Source of the DNA: Psychroflexus sp.
Lineage (GTDB): Bacteria; Bacteroidota; Bacteroidia; Flavobacteriales; Flavobacteriaceae
NCBI GenBank assembly: GCA_003565575.1
Contig: PXBV01000254.1
Coordinates: 1 to 6,820, forward strand
DNA length: 6,820 bases
Reading direction: 5' to 3'
The first letter of the stretch is position 1. Each line of letters begins with the position of its first letter. A program made the position numbers and the translations under genes. A model generated the notes under the pieces. That model ran no database searches, was not told the origin of the DNA, and was given only the letters and a program-made list of their open reading frames with translations. This document shows positions 1 through 6,766 of the stretch, one piece after another.

Positions 1-406
1 CAGAGAGTCGAGTAACAATCGGGTTTTTAAAAACTTGTTCTGCTTCTAAATCTTGTATTACCTCCTCAGCTAATATTTGTTGATGTTCTGAATGGTAAAA
101 AATTTCACTTCTGTACTGTTCACCAACATCGTAACCTTGCCTATTTAGAGTGGTAGGATCATGAGTTGAGAAAAAAACGTATAATAAGGTTTTATAATCT
201 ACAACCGAAGGGTCAAAACTCAACTGAATAGCTTCTGCGTGCCCTGTTCTCCCCATAACTACTTCTCTGTAAGGAGGATTTTTAATGTGACCTCCGGTAA
301 AGCCAGACTTAACTTCTATCACTCCATTTAGTCTTTGAAAAACGGCTTCTGTACACCAAAAGCAACCGTTTGCAAATGTGGCTTTTTCAAAATTTCGTTC
401 AGACAT
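1..406 (-). CDS. msrA: Peptide-methionine (S)-S-oxide reductase MsrA, 3' end outside the window
   Basis: MsrA reduces the S-epimer of methionine sulfoxide in proteins and free methionine, using a catalytic cysteine recycled by thioredoxin. The first 135 residues are visible by translating the minus strand from ATG 406-404; the frame is open to the left edge. The diagnostic GCFWCTE motif lies at residues 14-20, with C15 as the expected nucleophile and C18 a second cysteine in the same motif. Other family active-site residues are in place: Y46 in the NPPYREV segment, E58 in GHAE, and D93 and Y98 in the NRQGYDVGEQYRS segment. Complete MsrA cores are usually about 170-210 residues, so the C-terminal part, and any MsrB fusion, cannot be judged. 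It is transcribed away from the ABC ATPase gene, with a 129-base spacer between them. Identification is very secure; cytoplasmic location is inferred from the lack of a signal peptide. Confidence 0.95.
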   Translation of the reverse strand, partial: MSERNFEKATFANGCFWCTEAVFQRLNGVIEVKSGFTGGHIKNPPYREVVMGRTGHAEAIQLSFDPSVVDYKTLLYVFFSTHDPTTLNRQGYDVGEQYRSEIFYHSEHQQILAEEVIQDLEAEQVFKNPIVTRLS

Positions 407-535
407 GTTTTGTATTTTGTTGAACAAATTTAATCAAATACTAAACAACTTATTTTCATTTAAGGAAATATTAGTAGGCATAGACTTTTTTTTAATTCAA
501 ATATTATTCTGACTTTTGAAATCCAATACGTTTTC
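407..535. promoter_or_regulatory. Divergent intergenic region between msrA and the lolD-type gene
   Basis: This 129-base, very AT-rich spacer separates two divergently transcribed genes, so promoters for both must lie in it or overlap the gene starts. On the minus strand, TAAATTTG (432-425) fits the Bacteroidetes -7 consensus TAnnTTTG and would place the msrA transcription start about ten bases before its ATG. No well-spaced TTG -33 element was found; the nearest is only 13 bases upstream. On the plus strand, GACTTTTG (511-518) is a one-mismatch match upstream of the ATPase start, also without a clear -33 element. GACTTTT occurs twice (483-489 and 511-517), the first continuing into an 8-T run. 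The region is certain to be non-coding; the individual promoter elements are tentative. Confidence 0.5.
416..428. repeat. Short inverted repeat near the putative msrA promoter
   Basis: TTTGTT-G-AACAAA is a perfect 6-base inverted repeat around one central base. It overlaps the candidate msrA -7 element (432-425) and the predicted transcription start, which is where a repressor operator could sit. In AT-rich DNA a 13-base palindrome can arise by chance, and no regulator gene is adjacent, so the operator role is speculative. Confidence 0.25.
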
Positions 536-1195
536 ATGATAAAAGCTAGTCATTTATACAAGCATTACGGAGAGTTGAAGGTGCTAAACAATATTAGTTT
601 ACACATTCAACGGCAAGAAATTATTTCTATAGTAGGGCCTTCTGGTGTAGGAAAAACCACTTTACTTCAAATTCTTGGAACTTTGGAGCAAGCAGATGTC
701 CATACAGAGTCTTCTATAGAGATTGATGGTCAAGCCATACAGCATCTAAGTAAAAAAGCGCTAGCTAAATTTAGAAATGAAAATATTGGATTTATTTTTC
801 AATTTCATCAACTGCTTCCAGAATTTACAGCTTTAGAAAACATTTGCATACCCGCCTTTATAAAAGGTACGGGGAAGGCAGAAGCAGAGCGCCGTGCTAA
901 AGAATTACTAGGGTTTTTGGATTTAGGCCAAAGAACAAACCATAAACCCAATGAACTTAGTGGAGGTGAGCAACAACGAGTTGCTGTAGCAAGAGCCTTG
1001 GTTAATCAACCTAAAGTTATTTTTGCAGACGAACCTTCAGGAAATTTAGATTCAAGCTCTGCGGCAAAACTTCATCATCTGTTTTTAAGACTTAGAGATG
1101 AATTTAATCAAACCTTTGTCATCGTTACTCATAATGATGAGTTAGCCAATATGGCAGATCGAAAACTAGAGATGAAAGATGGCCAGTTTCTCTAA
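536..1195 (+). CDS. lolD: ABC transporter ATP-binding protein, LolD type
   Basis: This cytoplasmic ATPase subunit closely resembles LolD, which powers LolCE in releasing lipoproteins from the inner membrane. At 219 residues it is a single nucleotide-binding domain of normal length. Visible motifs are Walker A GPSGVGKT (34-41), Q-loop Q89, signature LSGGEQQR (141-148), Walker B VIFADEP (161-167) with catalytic E166, D-loop around D172 and the switch histidine H199. The segment FIFQFHQLLPEFTALENI (86-103) after the Q-loop is nearly the LolD family signature, which separates it from FtsE and MacB relatives. All catalytic residues are intact. No permease gene lies in the window, so its LolC/LolE-like partner must be encoded elsewhere, as is common in Bacteroidetes. 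The ATG has no clear Shine-Dalgarno sequence. The 3' end overlaps the next gene by 17 bases. ABC ATPase is certain; the exact LolD substrate role is inferred. Confidence 0.9.
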   Translation: MIKASHLYKHYGELKVLNNISLHIQRQEIISIVGPSGVGKTTLLQILGTLEQADVHTESSIEIDGQAIQHLSKKALAKFRNENIGFIFQFHQLLPEFTALENICIPAFIKGTGKAEAERRAKELLGFLDLGQRTNHKPNELSGGEQQRVAVARALVNQPKVIFADEPSGNLDSSSAAKLHHLFLRLRDEFNQTFVIVTHNDELANMADRKLEMKDGQFL

Positions 1196-1955
1196 ACTAA
1201 AATCCCTAAAGCCTTTTTTGGATGAAAAAGTTGAACTTTATAACCAGTTTAAATTTATAGCTACAGACCCTATTTCGATTCCACATAAATTTGACAAAAA
1301 GGAAGACATAGAAATCATTGGTTTTTTAATGGCGAGTATTGCTTGGGGTAACCGCAAAAGCATACTCAATAACGGCGAAAAACTTTGTCAAATTTTAGAA
1401 ATGCAGCCCTATGATTTTGTTATTAACCACACAGAAAAGGATTTGGAGTCCTGTGGTAATTTTGTTCACAGAACGTTTAATGCTAACGACTTGAAGTATT
1501 TCATAAAAGCTCTTAAATTTATCTATCAAGAGCACAATGGTTTAGAGCATATTTTCAAAACTTACCAAACTTCTGAATCTTTACAACCAGCCATAACTAA
1601 ATTTAAATCTATCTTCTTCCAGTTAACACATGAAAAAAGAACTCAAAAACACGTGAGTAATCCAGAAAAAGGTTCTGCAGCAAAACGCATCAATATGTAT
1701 TTAAGATGGATGGTAAGGCAAGATCGAAACGGAGTAGATTTTGGAATTTGGAAAAGTATTTCGCCAACAGTTTTGTCTTGTCCACTGGATGTTCATTCTG
1801 GAAAAATTGCTAGAAAACTAGGGCTTTTAGACAGAAAACAAAACGACGCTAAAGCAGTAAGTGAACTGGATTATCATCTAAGACTCTTAGACCCAAACGA
1901 TCCTGTTAAATATGATTTTGCCTTATTTGGATTGAGTGCATTTGAAAGTTTCTGA
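1179..1955 (+). CDS. TIGR02757 family protein (DUF2400), possible HhH-GPD-like fold
   Basis: I recognise this 258-residue protein as TIGR02757/DUF2400, a family of unestablished function common in Bacteroidetes. Hallmarks are MASIAWGNRKSI (51-62), KGSAAKRINMYLRWMVR (164-180), CPLDVHSGKIARKLGL (201-216) and the C-terminal DPNDPVKYDFALFGL (238-252). The order of these segments resembles OGG1/Nth DNA glycosylases: an early helix like OGG1 residues around its NNN motif, a G-x-x-x-K helix start (K169), then a D-V-H motif (D204) like the catalytic Asp segment. The spacing between K169 and D204 is about 16 residues longer than in OGG1. That link is my inference from pattern, not an alignment. No signal peptide or membrane segment is present. 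ATG 1179 lies inside the ATPase gene, 17 bases before its end and after the purine-rich AGAGATGAAAGA. The next in-frame ATG (1329) would remove the conserved N-terminus, so 1179 is preferred. Family identity is secure. Confidence 0.9.
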   Translation: MASFSKLKSLKPFLDEKVELYNQFKFIATDPISIPHKFDKKEDIEIIGFLMASIAWGNRKSILNNGEKLCQILEMQPYDFVINHTEKDLESCGNFVHRTFNANDLKYFIKALKFIYQEHNGLEHIFKTYQTSESLQPAITKFKSIFFQLTHEKRTQKHVSNPEKGSAAKRINMYLRWMVRQDRNGVDFGIWKSISPTVLSCPLDVHSGKIARKLGLLDRKQNDAKAVSELDYHLRLLDPNDPVKYDFALFGLSAFESF

Positions 1956-2027
1956 AGCTGGTCAAGAACGCCTAAATTTTGTATATTGCAATTTCTTAAA
2001 TAATTCAACTAGCTTACACACAAGTAG
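1956..2027 (+). promoter_or_regulatory. Spacer with a weak candidate promoter before the histidine kinase
   Basis: This 72-base gap is the only sizeable break in the plus-strand gene run. TATATTGCA (1982-1990) is one T short of the common flavobacterial -7 form TATATTTGCA, and would give a leader of roughly 30 bases. The expected -33 position carries CTG (1958-1960) instead of TTG. No hairpin with a T-run is visible, so read-through from the upstream genes is possible. The promoter call is tentative. Confidence 0.28.
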
Positions 2028-3245
2028 ATGAAAACCAATCCTAAAACTGAATCCCAAAGGCTAGAAGCATTAAGGTCTTTAGATATATTAGACACCTTAC
2101 CAGAACAAGAATATGATCAAATCACAAGGTTGGTAGCTTCTATTTGTGACACACCTATCGCTTTGATCTCTTTACTTGATGAAGACAGGCAATGGTTCAA
2201 ATCTAAAGTAGGTGTAGACCATTGCGAAACCGAAAAAAAATACTCATTCTGTAATTTTGCGATACACTCTGAAGAAGACATCATGGAAGTGTTTGATGCT
2301 AGAAAGGATACTCGTTTTAAAGAAAATCCATTGGTAAAAGGTGATGTAAATGTAGTGTTTTATGCTGGTATACCGCTAAGAGACAAAGATGGTTATGCCT
2401 TGGGCACCCTCTGCGTTATAGACCATCAACCTCGCACTTTATCTGATAAACAAAAAGAAGGTTTAAAATACTTAGCCAACCAAGTTATCAAGTTATTTGA
2501 GCTTCATTCTATCAACAAGGGCTTGAAACAAACACAAAAACAACTTCAAGAAAAAAATGCGCAATTAAGAAACTTTGCGGGGGTAGTTTCTCACGATATG
2601 AAAATGCCACTAGCCAACATGATTGTAACCATTGATGTGTTAAAGGCTAAATATAAAAATCAATTGGATAAAGTCGGCGTAGACTATCTCAACAATTTAA
2701 AAAATTCGTCTTTTCAACTTAGTGATTACATTTCTAATATCCTAACCCATTACGAAAGTGACACCATTACCAATAATGAGGAATCCTTAGAAATCTTTGA
2801 TGTGCACACGTTAATAGAGGACATTGTAGAAATGCTGGATGTTGGTCCAGACTGCGAAATTACATTTCCAGAAGAAAGCATAGACATTTACACCAACCGG
2901 GTGGCGTTGGAGCAAATCTTTTTAAATCTAATTGGGAATAGTTTGAAATACAACGACAAGCCTAAGATAAAAATTGACATTGATTTCAAAAAAGAGCCTC
3001 ACCTTTATAGGTTTTTTGTTAAAGATAATGGAATTGGTATCCCTAAGGATAAGCAAAAAGAAATATTCAATTTATTTACTACCGCTGCAGATAATGACAG
3101 AAAAGGGAACAAAGGAAATGGGATTGGACTTTCTACTGTTAAAAAAATGATACATAATATGGGAGGAAAAATTTCTGTAGAATCCATAGAAGGACAAGAA
3201 ACGTCTTTTGAGTTTACCATTGAACGTACAAAAAAAGTATCTTAA
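2028..3245 (+). CDS. GAF-domain sensor histidine kinase, soluble
   Basis: This is a 405-residue cytoplasmic two-component sensor kinase with no transmembrane segment. The N-terminal sensory part, about residues 23-155, is a GAF domain (LISLLDEDRQWFKSKVG, FCNFAI, YAGIPLRD and GTLCVID segments). A predicted coiled coil at about 160-182 leads into a HisKA dimerisation helix with phospho-acceptor H189 in SHDMKMPL. The ATPase domain shows the N-box with N304 (LIGNSLKYND), the G1 box DNGIGIP (333-339), the F-box region EIFNLF (345-350) and the G2 box GNGIGLS (363-369), so kinase activity is expected. The position four residues after the phospho-histidine is M193, not the Thr/Asn usual for HisKA phosphatase activity. 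The ligand is unknown, and no response regulator is encoded in the window. The gene stops two bases before the BatA-like start, indicating co-transcription. Confidence 0.93.
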   Translation: MKTNPKTESQRLEALRSLDILDTLPEQEYDQITRLVASICDTPIALISLLDEDRQWFKSKVGVDHCETEKKYSFCNFAIHSEEDIMEVFDARKDTRFKENPLVKGDVNVVFYAGIPLRDKDGYALGTLCVIDHQPRTLSDKQKEGLKYLANQVIKLFELHSINKGLKQTQKQLQEKNAQLRNFAGVVSHDMKMPLANMIVTIDVLKAKYKNQLDKVGVDYLNNLKNSSFQLSDYISNILTHYESDTITNNEESLEIFDVHTLIEDIVEMLDVGPDCEITFPEESIDIYTNRVALEQIFLNLIGNSLKYNDKPKIKIDIDFKKEPHLYRFFVKDNGIGIPKDKQKEIFNLFTTAADNDRKGNKGNGIGLSTVKKMIHNMGGKISVESIEGQETSFEFTIERTKKVS

Positions 3246-3247
3246 AG

Positions 3248-5167
3248 ATGATTTTTGAAAAACCAGACGTTCTCTATTTTCTTTTTTTACTTCTTATTCC
3301 TATTTTAATTCATCTATTTAAACTCCGAAAATACAAGACAACAAAGTTCAGTAACGTTGCCTTAATAGAAAAAATACAACTTCAATCTCGAAAAAGTTCA
3401 ACCATAAAGAAGTGGTTGATTCTACTCTCTAGACTTTTGGGTTTGTTATTTTTAATATTCAGTTTTGCTAAGCCCATTCTCCCTAATTCAGATGAAGCTT
3501 TAAAAGAAAATGAAGTTGTAATTTATCTTGATAATTCGTTTTCCATGCAATTGCCAGGAAGCCAGATGTCTTTACTAGAAGAAGCCAAGCAAAGCTTATG
3601 GGAGCAGCTAGAGAATGAGCAGAGATTTACCTTGTTTACCAATACGGAGACCTGGAAAAACACCACCAAGCAAGATATTAAAAATGATTTTTTTTCGATT
3701 GCATTTAGTCCTGAGCAACTGACTTACAACAATTTAATACTTAAGGCAGAGTCCTTATTTCAAAATAATAATGCTCAGCCTAATTTTTTTATAATTAGCG
3801 ATGGTCTTAATTTTAAAGAAAAAAAAATCCTAAACTCTCCAGTAAATTTCAACCTAAAATGGATTCAAAAGCAAGCTTCTTCTTTAGAAAACTTCAGTAT
3901 TGTTTCTGCTAAGCTTGACAACACATCAAACAGTAAATTTCTAGATGTTTATTTAGAATCCAGTATCGCTGCCACTGAAGACATAACTGTTTCATTGCTT
4001 GAAGGCGAAGAGCTTATTGCAAAAAATAAGGCAAGTTTTGAAGGTACAACTTCTGCCCAAGTTCGCTTTGATGTCTCTAATCAAGACTTCTCTAAAGGAA
4101 TTTTAAAAATTGAAGCCAATGGATTATCTTATGATAATACTTTATACTTCAATTTTAATGGAAACAAAACAATAAATGTGCTGTCGCTTCACTCAAAGAC
4201 GAGGGCTTACACTTCTTTTTTAGCCTCTATTTACCAAAATGATTTGTTTACTTTTGAAGAACATCCCGTTGCAAATTTTGATTATTCAAAAATTTCCGAT
4301 GTAGATCTTCTTATTTTAAATGAAATTGAAGCGACCAATCCAGTCCTTATCAATAGACTAAAAGAATTTAAAAACTCAGGGGGAAGTCTGGTTATAATAC
4401 CTCATGAATCAACAACTACTGCCACCTTCAAAGCATTAGTAAACCTTCCTGGCATGTTTGAAGTTTCTAGTTTGAGTAAAAGAGAAATTACGTCTATCAA
4501 TTTTGACCACCCATTGCTAACTAATGTGTTTTCTGAAAAGATTCAAAGTTTTGATTATCCTTCAGTTTCCAAATCTTTTAAACTTCACCCTAGTTTTAAC
4601 CCGATTCTAAGCTTTAGCAATGCAGAGCCCTTTTTAGCAGAAAACAATAAATTATTTAGTTTTGCATCACCATTAAACCCCAGCGCTTCTAATTTTACCA
4701 ATTCTCCATTGGTTGTTCCTGTTTTGTACAATATAGGAGTTCAAAGCAGTGCAGCACCACTATTATATTCTACAATTGGTCAAAATCTTCCTATTACTTT
4801 CAAGTCCAATTTAGGAAAAGATGAAGTGCTGAAATTAAGCAATGAAGATATTCAACTCATACCACAACAGAGAAAACTTGGCAATGCCATCGAAATCCAG
4901 ACCCAACTTCAACCTAAAACTTCGGGACATTTTTCTTTAATGCATATGGATTCTACATGGGCAGAGTTAAGTTTCAATTACGATAGAAATGAAAGTAAAT
5001 TTTACGTTGATGATAAGCTACAGGGCAACAACAGCTTTTCGTCTGTTGCTGAAGCATTCTCTAACTTTGCTGAAGAACAAAAAGTTGTTGAACTTTGGAT
5101 GTGGATGCTTATTTTTGCAATTGGTTGTTTTATCCTTGAACTTTTAATTTTAAGATTTTTAAATTGA
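3248..5167 (+). CDS. BatA-domain / VWA-like membrane protein
   Basis: This 639-residue protein is anchored in the inner membrane. The N-terminus matches the Bacteroidetes double-transmembrane BatA domain (TIGR02226): helices at about 8-24 and 56-74, separated by a basic loop with the HLFKLRKYKTTKFSNV segment. A von Willebrand A-like domain follows, with the metal-site motif D-x-S-x-S at 95-99 (DNSFS), T159 as a possible third ligand and FIISDG (181-186) with D185. Residues about 308-400 look like a class I glutamine-amidotransferase-like fold (DVDLLILNEI, GGSLVIIPHE), but no catalytic Cys-His pair is evident. A C-terminal helix (about 614-636) ends the protein, so the large middle part probably lies in the periplasm. 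Unlike classical bat loci, no MoxR ATPase, BatB or BatD gene is near. Its role is unknown; envelope-stress or assembly functions are suggested for relatives. Its stop overlaps a possible TTG start of the next gene. Confidence 0.88.
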   Translation: MIFEKPDVLYFLFLLLIPILIHLFKLRKYKTTKFSNVALIEKIQLQSRKSSTIKKWLILLSRLLGLLFLIFSFAKPILPNSDEALKENEVVIYLDNSFSMQLPGSQMSLLEEAKQSLWEQLENEQRFTLFTNTETWKNTTKQDIKNDFFSIAFSPEQLTYNNLILKAESLFQNNNAQPNFFIISDGLNFKEKKILNSPVNFNLKWIQKQASSLENFSIVSAKLDNTSNSKFLDVYLESSIAATEDITVSLLEGEELIAKNKASFEGTTSAQVRFDVSNQDFSKGILKIEANGLSYDNTLYFNFNGNKTINVLSLHSKTRAYTSFLASIYQNDLFTFEEHPVANFDYSKISDVDLLILNEIEATNPVLINRLKEFKNSGGSLVIIPHESTTTATFKALVNLPGMFEVSSLSKREITSINFDHPLLTNVFSEKIQSFDYPSVSKSFKLHPSFNPILSFSNAEPFLAENNKLFSFASPLNPSASNFTNSPLVVPVLYNIGVQSSAAPLLYSTIGQNLPITFKSNLGKDEVLKLSNEDIQLIPQQRKLGNAIEIQTQLQPKTSGHFSLMHMDSTWAELSFNYDRNESKFYVDDKLQGNNSFSSVAEAFSNFAEEQKVVELWMWMLIFAIGCFILELLILRFLN

Positions 5168-5172
5168 CGCCT

Positions 5173-6423
5173 ATGCCTTCCATACTCCTTAAATCTGCTA
5201 AAATTATAGACCAAGAAAGCCCGTTTCATCACCAAACTAAAGACATCTTAATTGAAAAGGGGAGTATCACCAGAATAGAAGATACAATTTCAACAGCAGA
5301 CCAGGTTATAAATAGAACTAACCTACATGTTTCCAATGGTTTTTTTGATAGTTCTGTTTGCTTTGGAGAACCCGGTTTTGAAGAACGAGAAACGCTTTCC
5401 AATGGTGTAACTACAGCTAGACGCTCTGGCTTTACTAGTTTTCTTTTAAACCCAAACCTAAACCCTATAACCGACACCTCTTCTGCAGTAAAATTTCTTC
5501 AGCAACAAGTTGAAACGCAACTGATCAACATCAAACCACTTGGGGCGCTCACCAAAGGTTTTGACGGCAAAAACCTGGCAGAGCTCTATGACATGCAAAT
5601 GGCTGGAGCTGTTGGGTTTTATGATTTCAAGAAACCAATTGCAGATGCAAACTTGTTTAAAATAGCATTACAATATGTCAAAAGTTTTGATGGTTTACTG
5701 TTCTCCTTCCCACAGGACAAATCTATAATAGGACATGCCCAAGTGAATGAAGATGAATTCACGACTTATATTGGATTGAAAGGCATGCCAAATTTAGGAG
5801 AAGAATTACAAATAGCTAGAGACCTTTACATTTTAGAATATACGGGAGGTAGGCTTCACATTCCTAATTTATCTACAAAAAATGCCGTAGCTTTGATAAA
5901 AGAAGCTAAAGCAAAAGGCCTTAAAGTTACATGTAGCGTCGCCTTGCCTCATTTGTTTTTTACGAGTGAAAAGCTGGAAAGCTTTGACAGCAAATATAAA
6001 ATCCTTCCTCCATTACGAACTCAAGTAGACGTTGAAGCTTTGAAAGAAGCTGTGAAAGCAGGAATTATAGATATGGTGACTTGTGACCACGAACCCATGG
6101 ATGAGGAGCATAAGCAATTAGAATTTGAAAACGCTAGTTTTGGCAGCCTAGGTTTAGAATCAGCATTTTCAGTTTTAAATACTTTATTTGATACCGAAAA
6201 AGCATTAGAATTACTAACGAAATCCAAAACTCATTTTGGGATTACTGCTTCAAAAATTGATATAAACCAACGTGCAGACTTAAGCTTATTTAATCCAAAT
6301 TCAGAATACATATTTCAACAAGAGCACATTTTTTCTAAATCGAAAAATGCTATATTCTTGAGTGAACATTTAAAAGGAAAGGTTTTAGGAAGCATTTATA
6401 ACGACTCATTCTATGAAAATTAA
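5173..6423 (+). CDS. Dihydroorotase-like amidohydrolase (PyrC homologue), probably non-catalytic
   Basis: This 416-residue protein has the full length and order of class I dihydroorotase, the pyrimidine enzyme that cyclises carbamoyl-aspartate. Segments that place it in the family are DSSVCFGEPGFEERETL (59-75), NPNLNPITD (93-101), HIPNLSTKNAVALI (229-242), LPPLRT (278-283), CDHEP (304-308) and FGSLGLESAF (323-332). The catalytic set is degraded. The usual DxHxHxREPG reads DSSVCFGEPG, so both metal histidines (S61, C63) and the substrate arginine (G65) are lost. The histidine of AHCED is F179, the histidine of HxST is N232, and the last residue of DHAPH is M309. Only D305 of the usual ligands and base remains. 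Most automatic annotation would call it pyrC. ATG 5173 is chosen because it gives MPSILLKSAKIID, a normal family start; an in-frame TTG at 5164 would overlap the upstream stop by four bases. It overlaps the next gene by 11 bases. Confidence 0.9.
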   Translation: MPSILLKSAKIIDQESPFHHQTKDILIEKGSITRIEDTISTADQVINRTNLHVSNGFFDSSVCFGEPGFEERETLSNGVTTARRSGFTSFLLNPNLNPITDTSSAVKFLQQQVETQLINIKPLGALTKGFDGKNLAELYDMQMAGAVGFYDFKKPIADANLFKIALQYVKSFDGLLFSFPQDKSIIGHAQVNEDEFTTYIGLKGMPNLGEELQIARDLYILEYTGGRLHIPNLSTKNAVALIKEAKAKGLKVTCSVALPHLFFTSEKLESFDSKYKILPPLRTQVDVEALKEAVKAGIIDMVTCDHEPMDEEHKQLEFENASFGSLGLESAFSVLNTLFDTEKALELLTKSKTHFGITASKIDINQRADLSLFNPNSEYIFQQEHIFSKSKNAIFLSEHLKGKVLGSIYNDSFYEN

Positions 6424-6766
6424 ACAGGAAAGAAGTGGAAAAACTGCAGCCATAGTTGCCTATTTCACCATTTTTGGTAGCATTTTGGCGTTGTTTCTCA
6501 ACTCCGATGAAAATAAACATAAGTTTGCTAGTTTTCACATAAGACAAGCATTAGGTATTAATTTATTACTGATTTTAATTGGTGTGATAGTGAGTGGAAT
6601 GCCAGAAAGTATAAGTGATATACAAAGTTTAATGATTAGTTCTCCCTTATACCTAGCTTATTTTATCCTTTGGATTTATGGGTTTATTGGTGCTGTTTCT
6701 GGAAAAGAAAATAAAGTTCCATTAATTGGAAACTTGTGTCAAAAAATTTTTAAACAACTTACTTAA
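6413..6766 (+). CDS. Small three-helix membrane protein, DUF4870-like
   Basis: This 117-residue protein has a short basic N-terminus and three predicted membrane helices at about 10-29, 47-62 and 77-96. The conserved-looking motif FASFHIRQALGI (38-49) precedes the second helix, and KVPLIGNLCQKIF (101-113) closes the protein after the third helix, as in DUF4870-type and related small membrane proteins. No catalytic motif is visible and its function is unknown. The ATG lies 11 bases inside the dihydroorotase-like gene, in another frame, which points to translational coupling. Its stop TAA shares its last base with the ATG of the following frame. The family assignment is from motif memory and helix count, so moderately sure; its being a real gene is well supported by the overlaps and codon structure. 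Confidence 0.82.
   Translation: MKIKQERSGKTAAIVAYFTIFGSILALFLNSDENKHKFASFHIRQALGINLLLILIGVIVSGMPESISDIQSLMISSPLYLAYFILWIYGFIGAVSGKENKVPLIGNLCQKIFKQLT

Noticed and set aside
1956..2027. Rho-independent terminator between the TIGR02757 and kinase genes
   Set aside because: Only weak imperfect complementarity (TTCTGA with TCAAGAA) without a following T-run.
3005..3220. Minus-strand open frame of 71 codons
   Set aside because: Lies wholly inside the kinase ATPase domain, whose motifs are clear in the plus frame; its translation shows no family pattern.
3819..3827. Run of nine A residues in the BatA-like gene as a phase-variable site
   Set aside because: Similar A and T runs of eight occur elsewhere (2226 region, 3688-3695) as expected from Lys and Phe codons in AT-rich DNA; the frame is intact and nothing else suggests switching.
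5002..5235. Minus-strand open frame of 77 codons across a gene junction
   Set aside because: Antisense to the BatA-like and dihydroorotase-like genes, with a translation lacking recognisable domains.
5229..5477. Minus-strand open frame of 82 codons
   Set aside because: Antisense to the conserved N-terminal part of the dihydroorotase-like protein; no recognisable product.
6021..6227. Minus-strand open frame of 68 codons
   Set aside because: Antisense to the conserved DHEP and GLES region of the dihydroorotase-like gene; serine-rich shadow translation.
5173..6423. Dihydroorotase-like gene as a decaying pseudogene
   Set aside because: The frame is uninterrupted at full length, fold motifs are preserved and it is embedded in overlapping coupled genes, so it looks like a functional but non-catalytic protein.
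6350..6547. Minus-strand open frame of 65 codons
   Set aside because: Antisense to the end of the dihydroorotase-like gene and start of the small membrane protein, both well supported.
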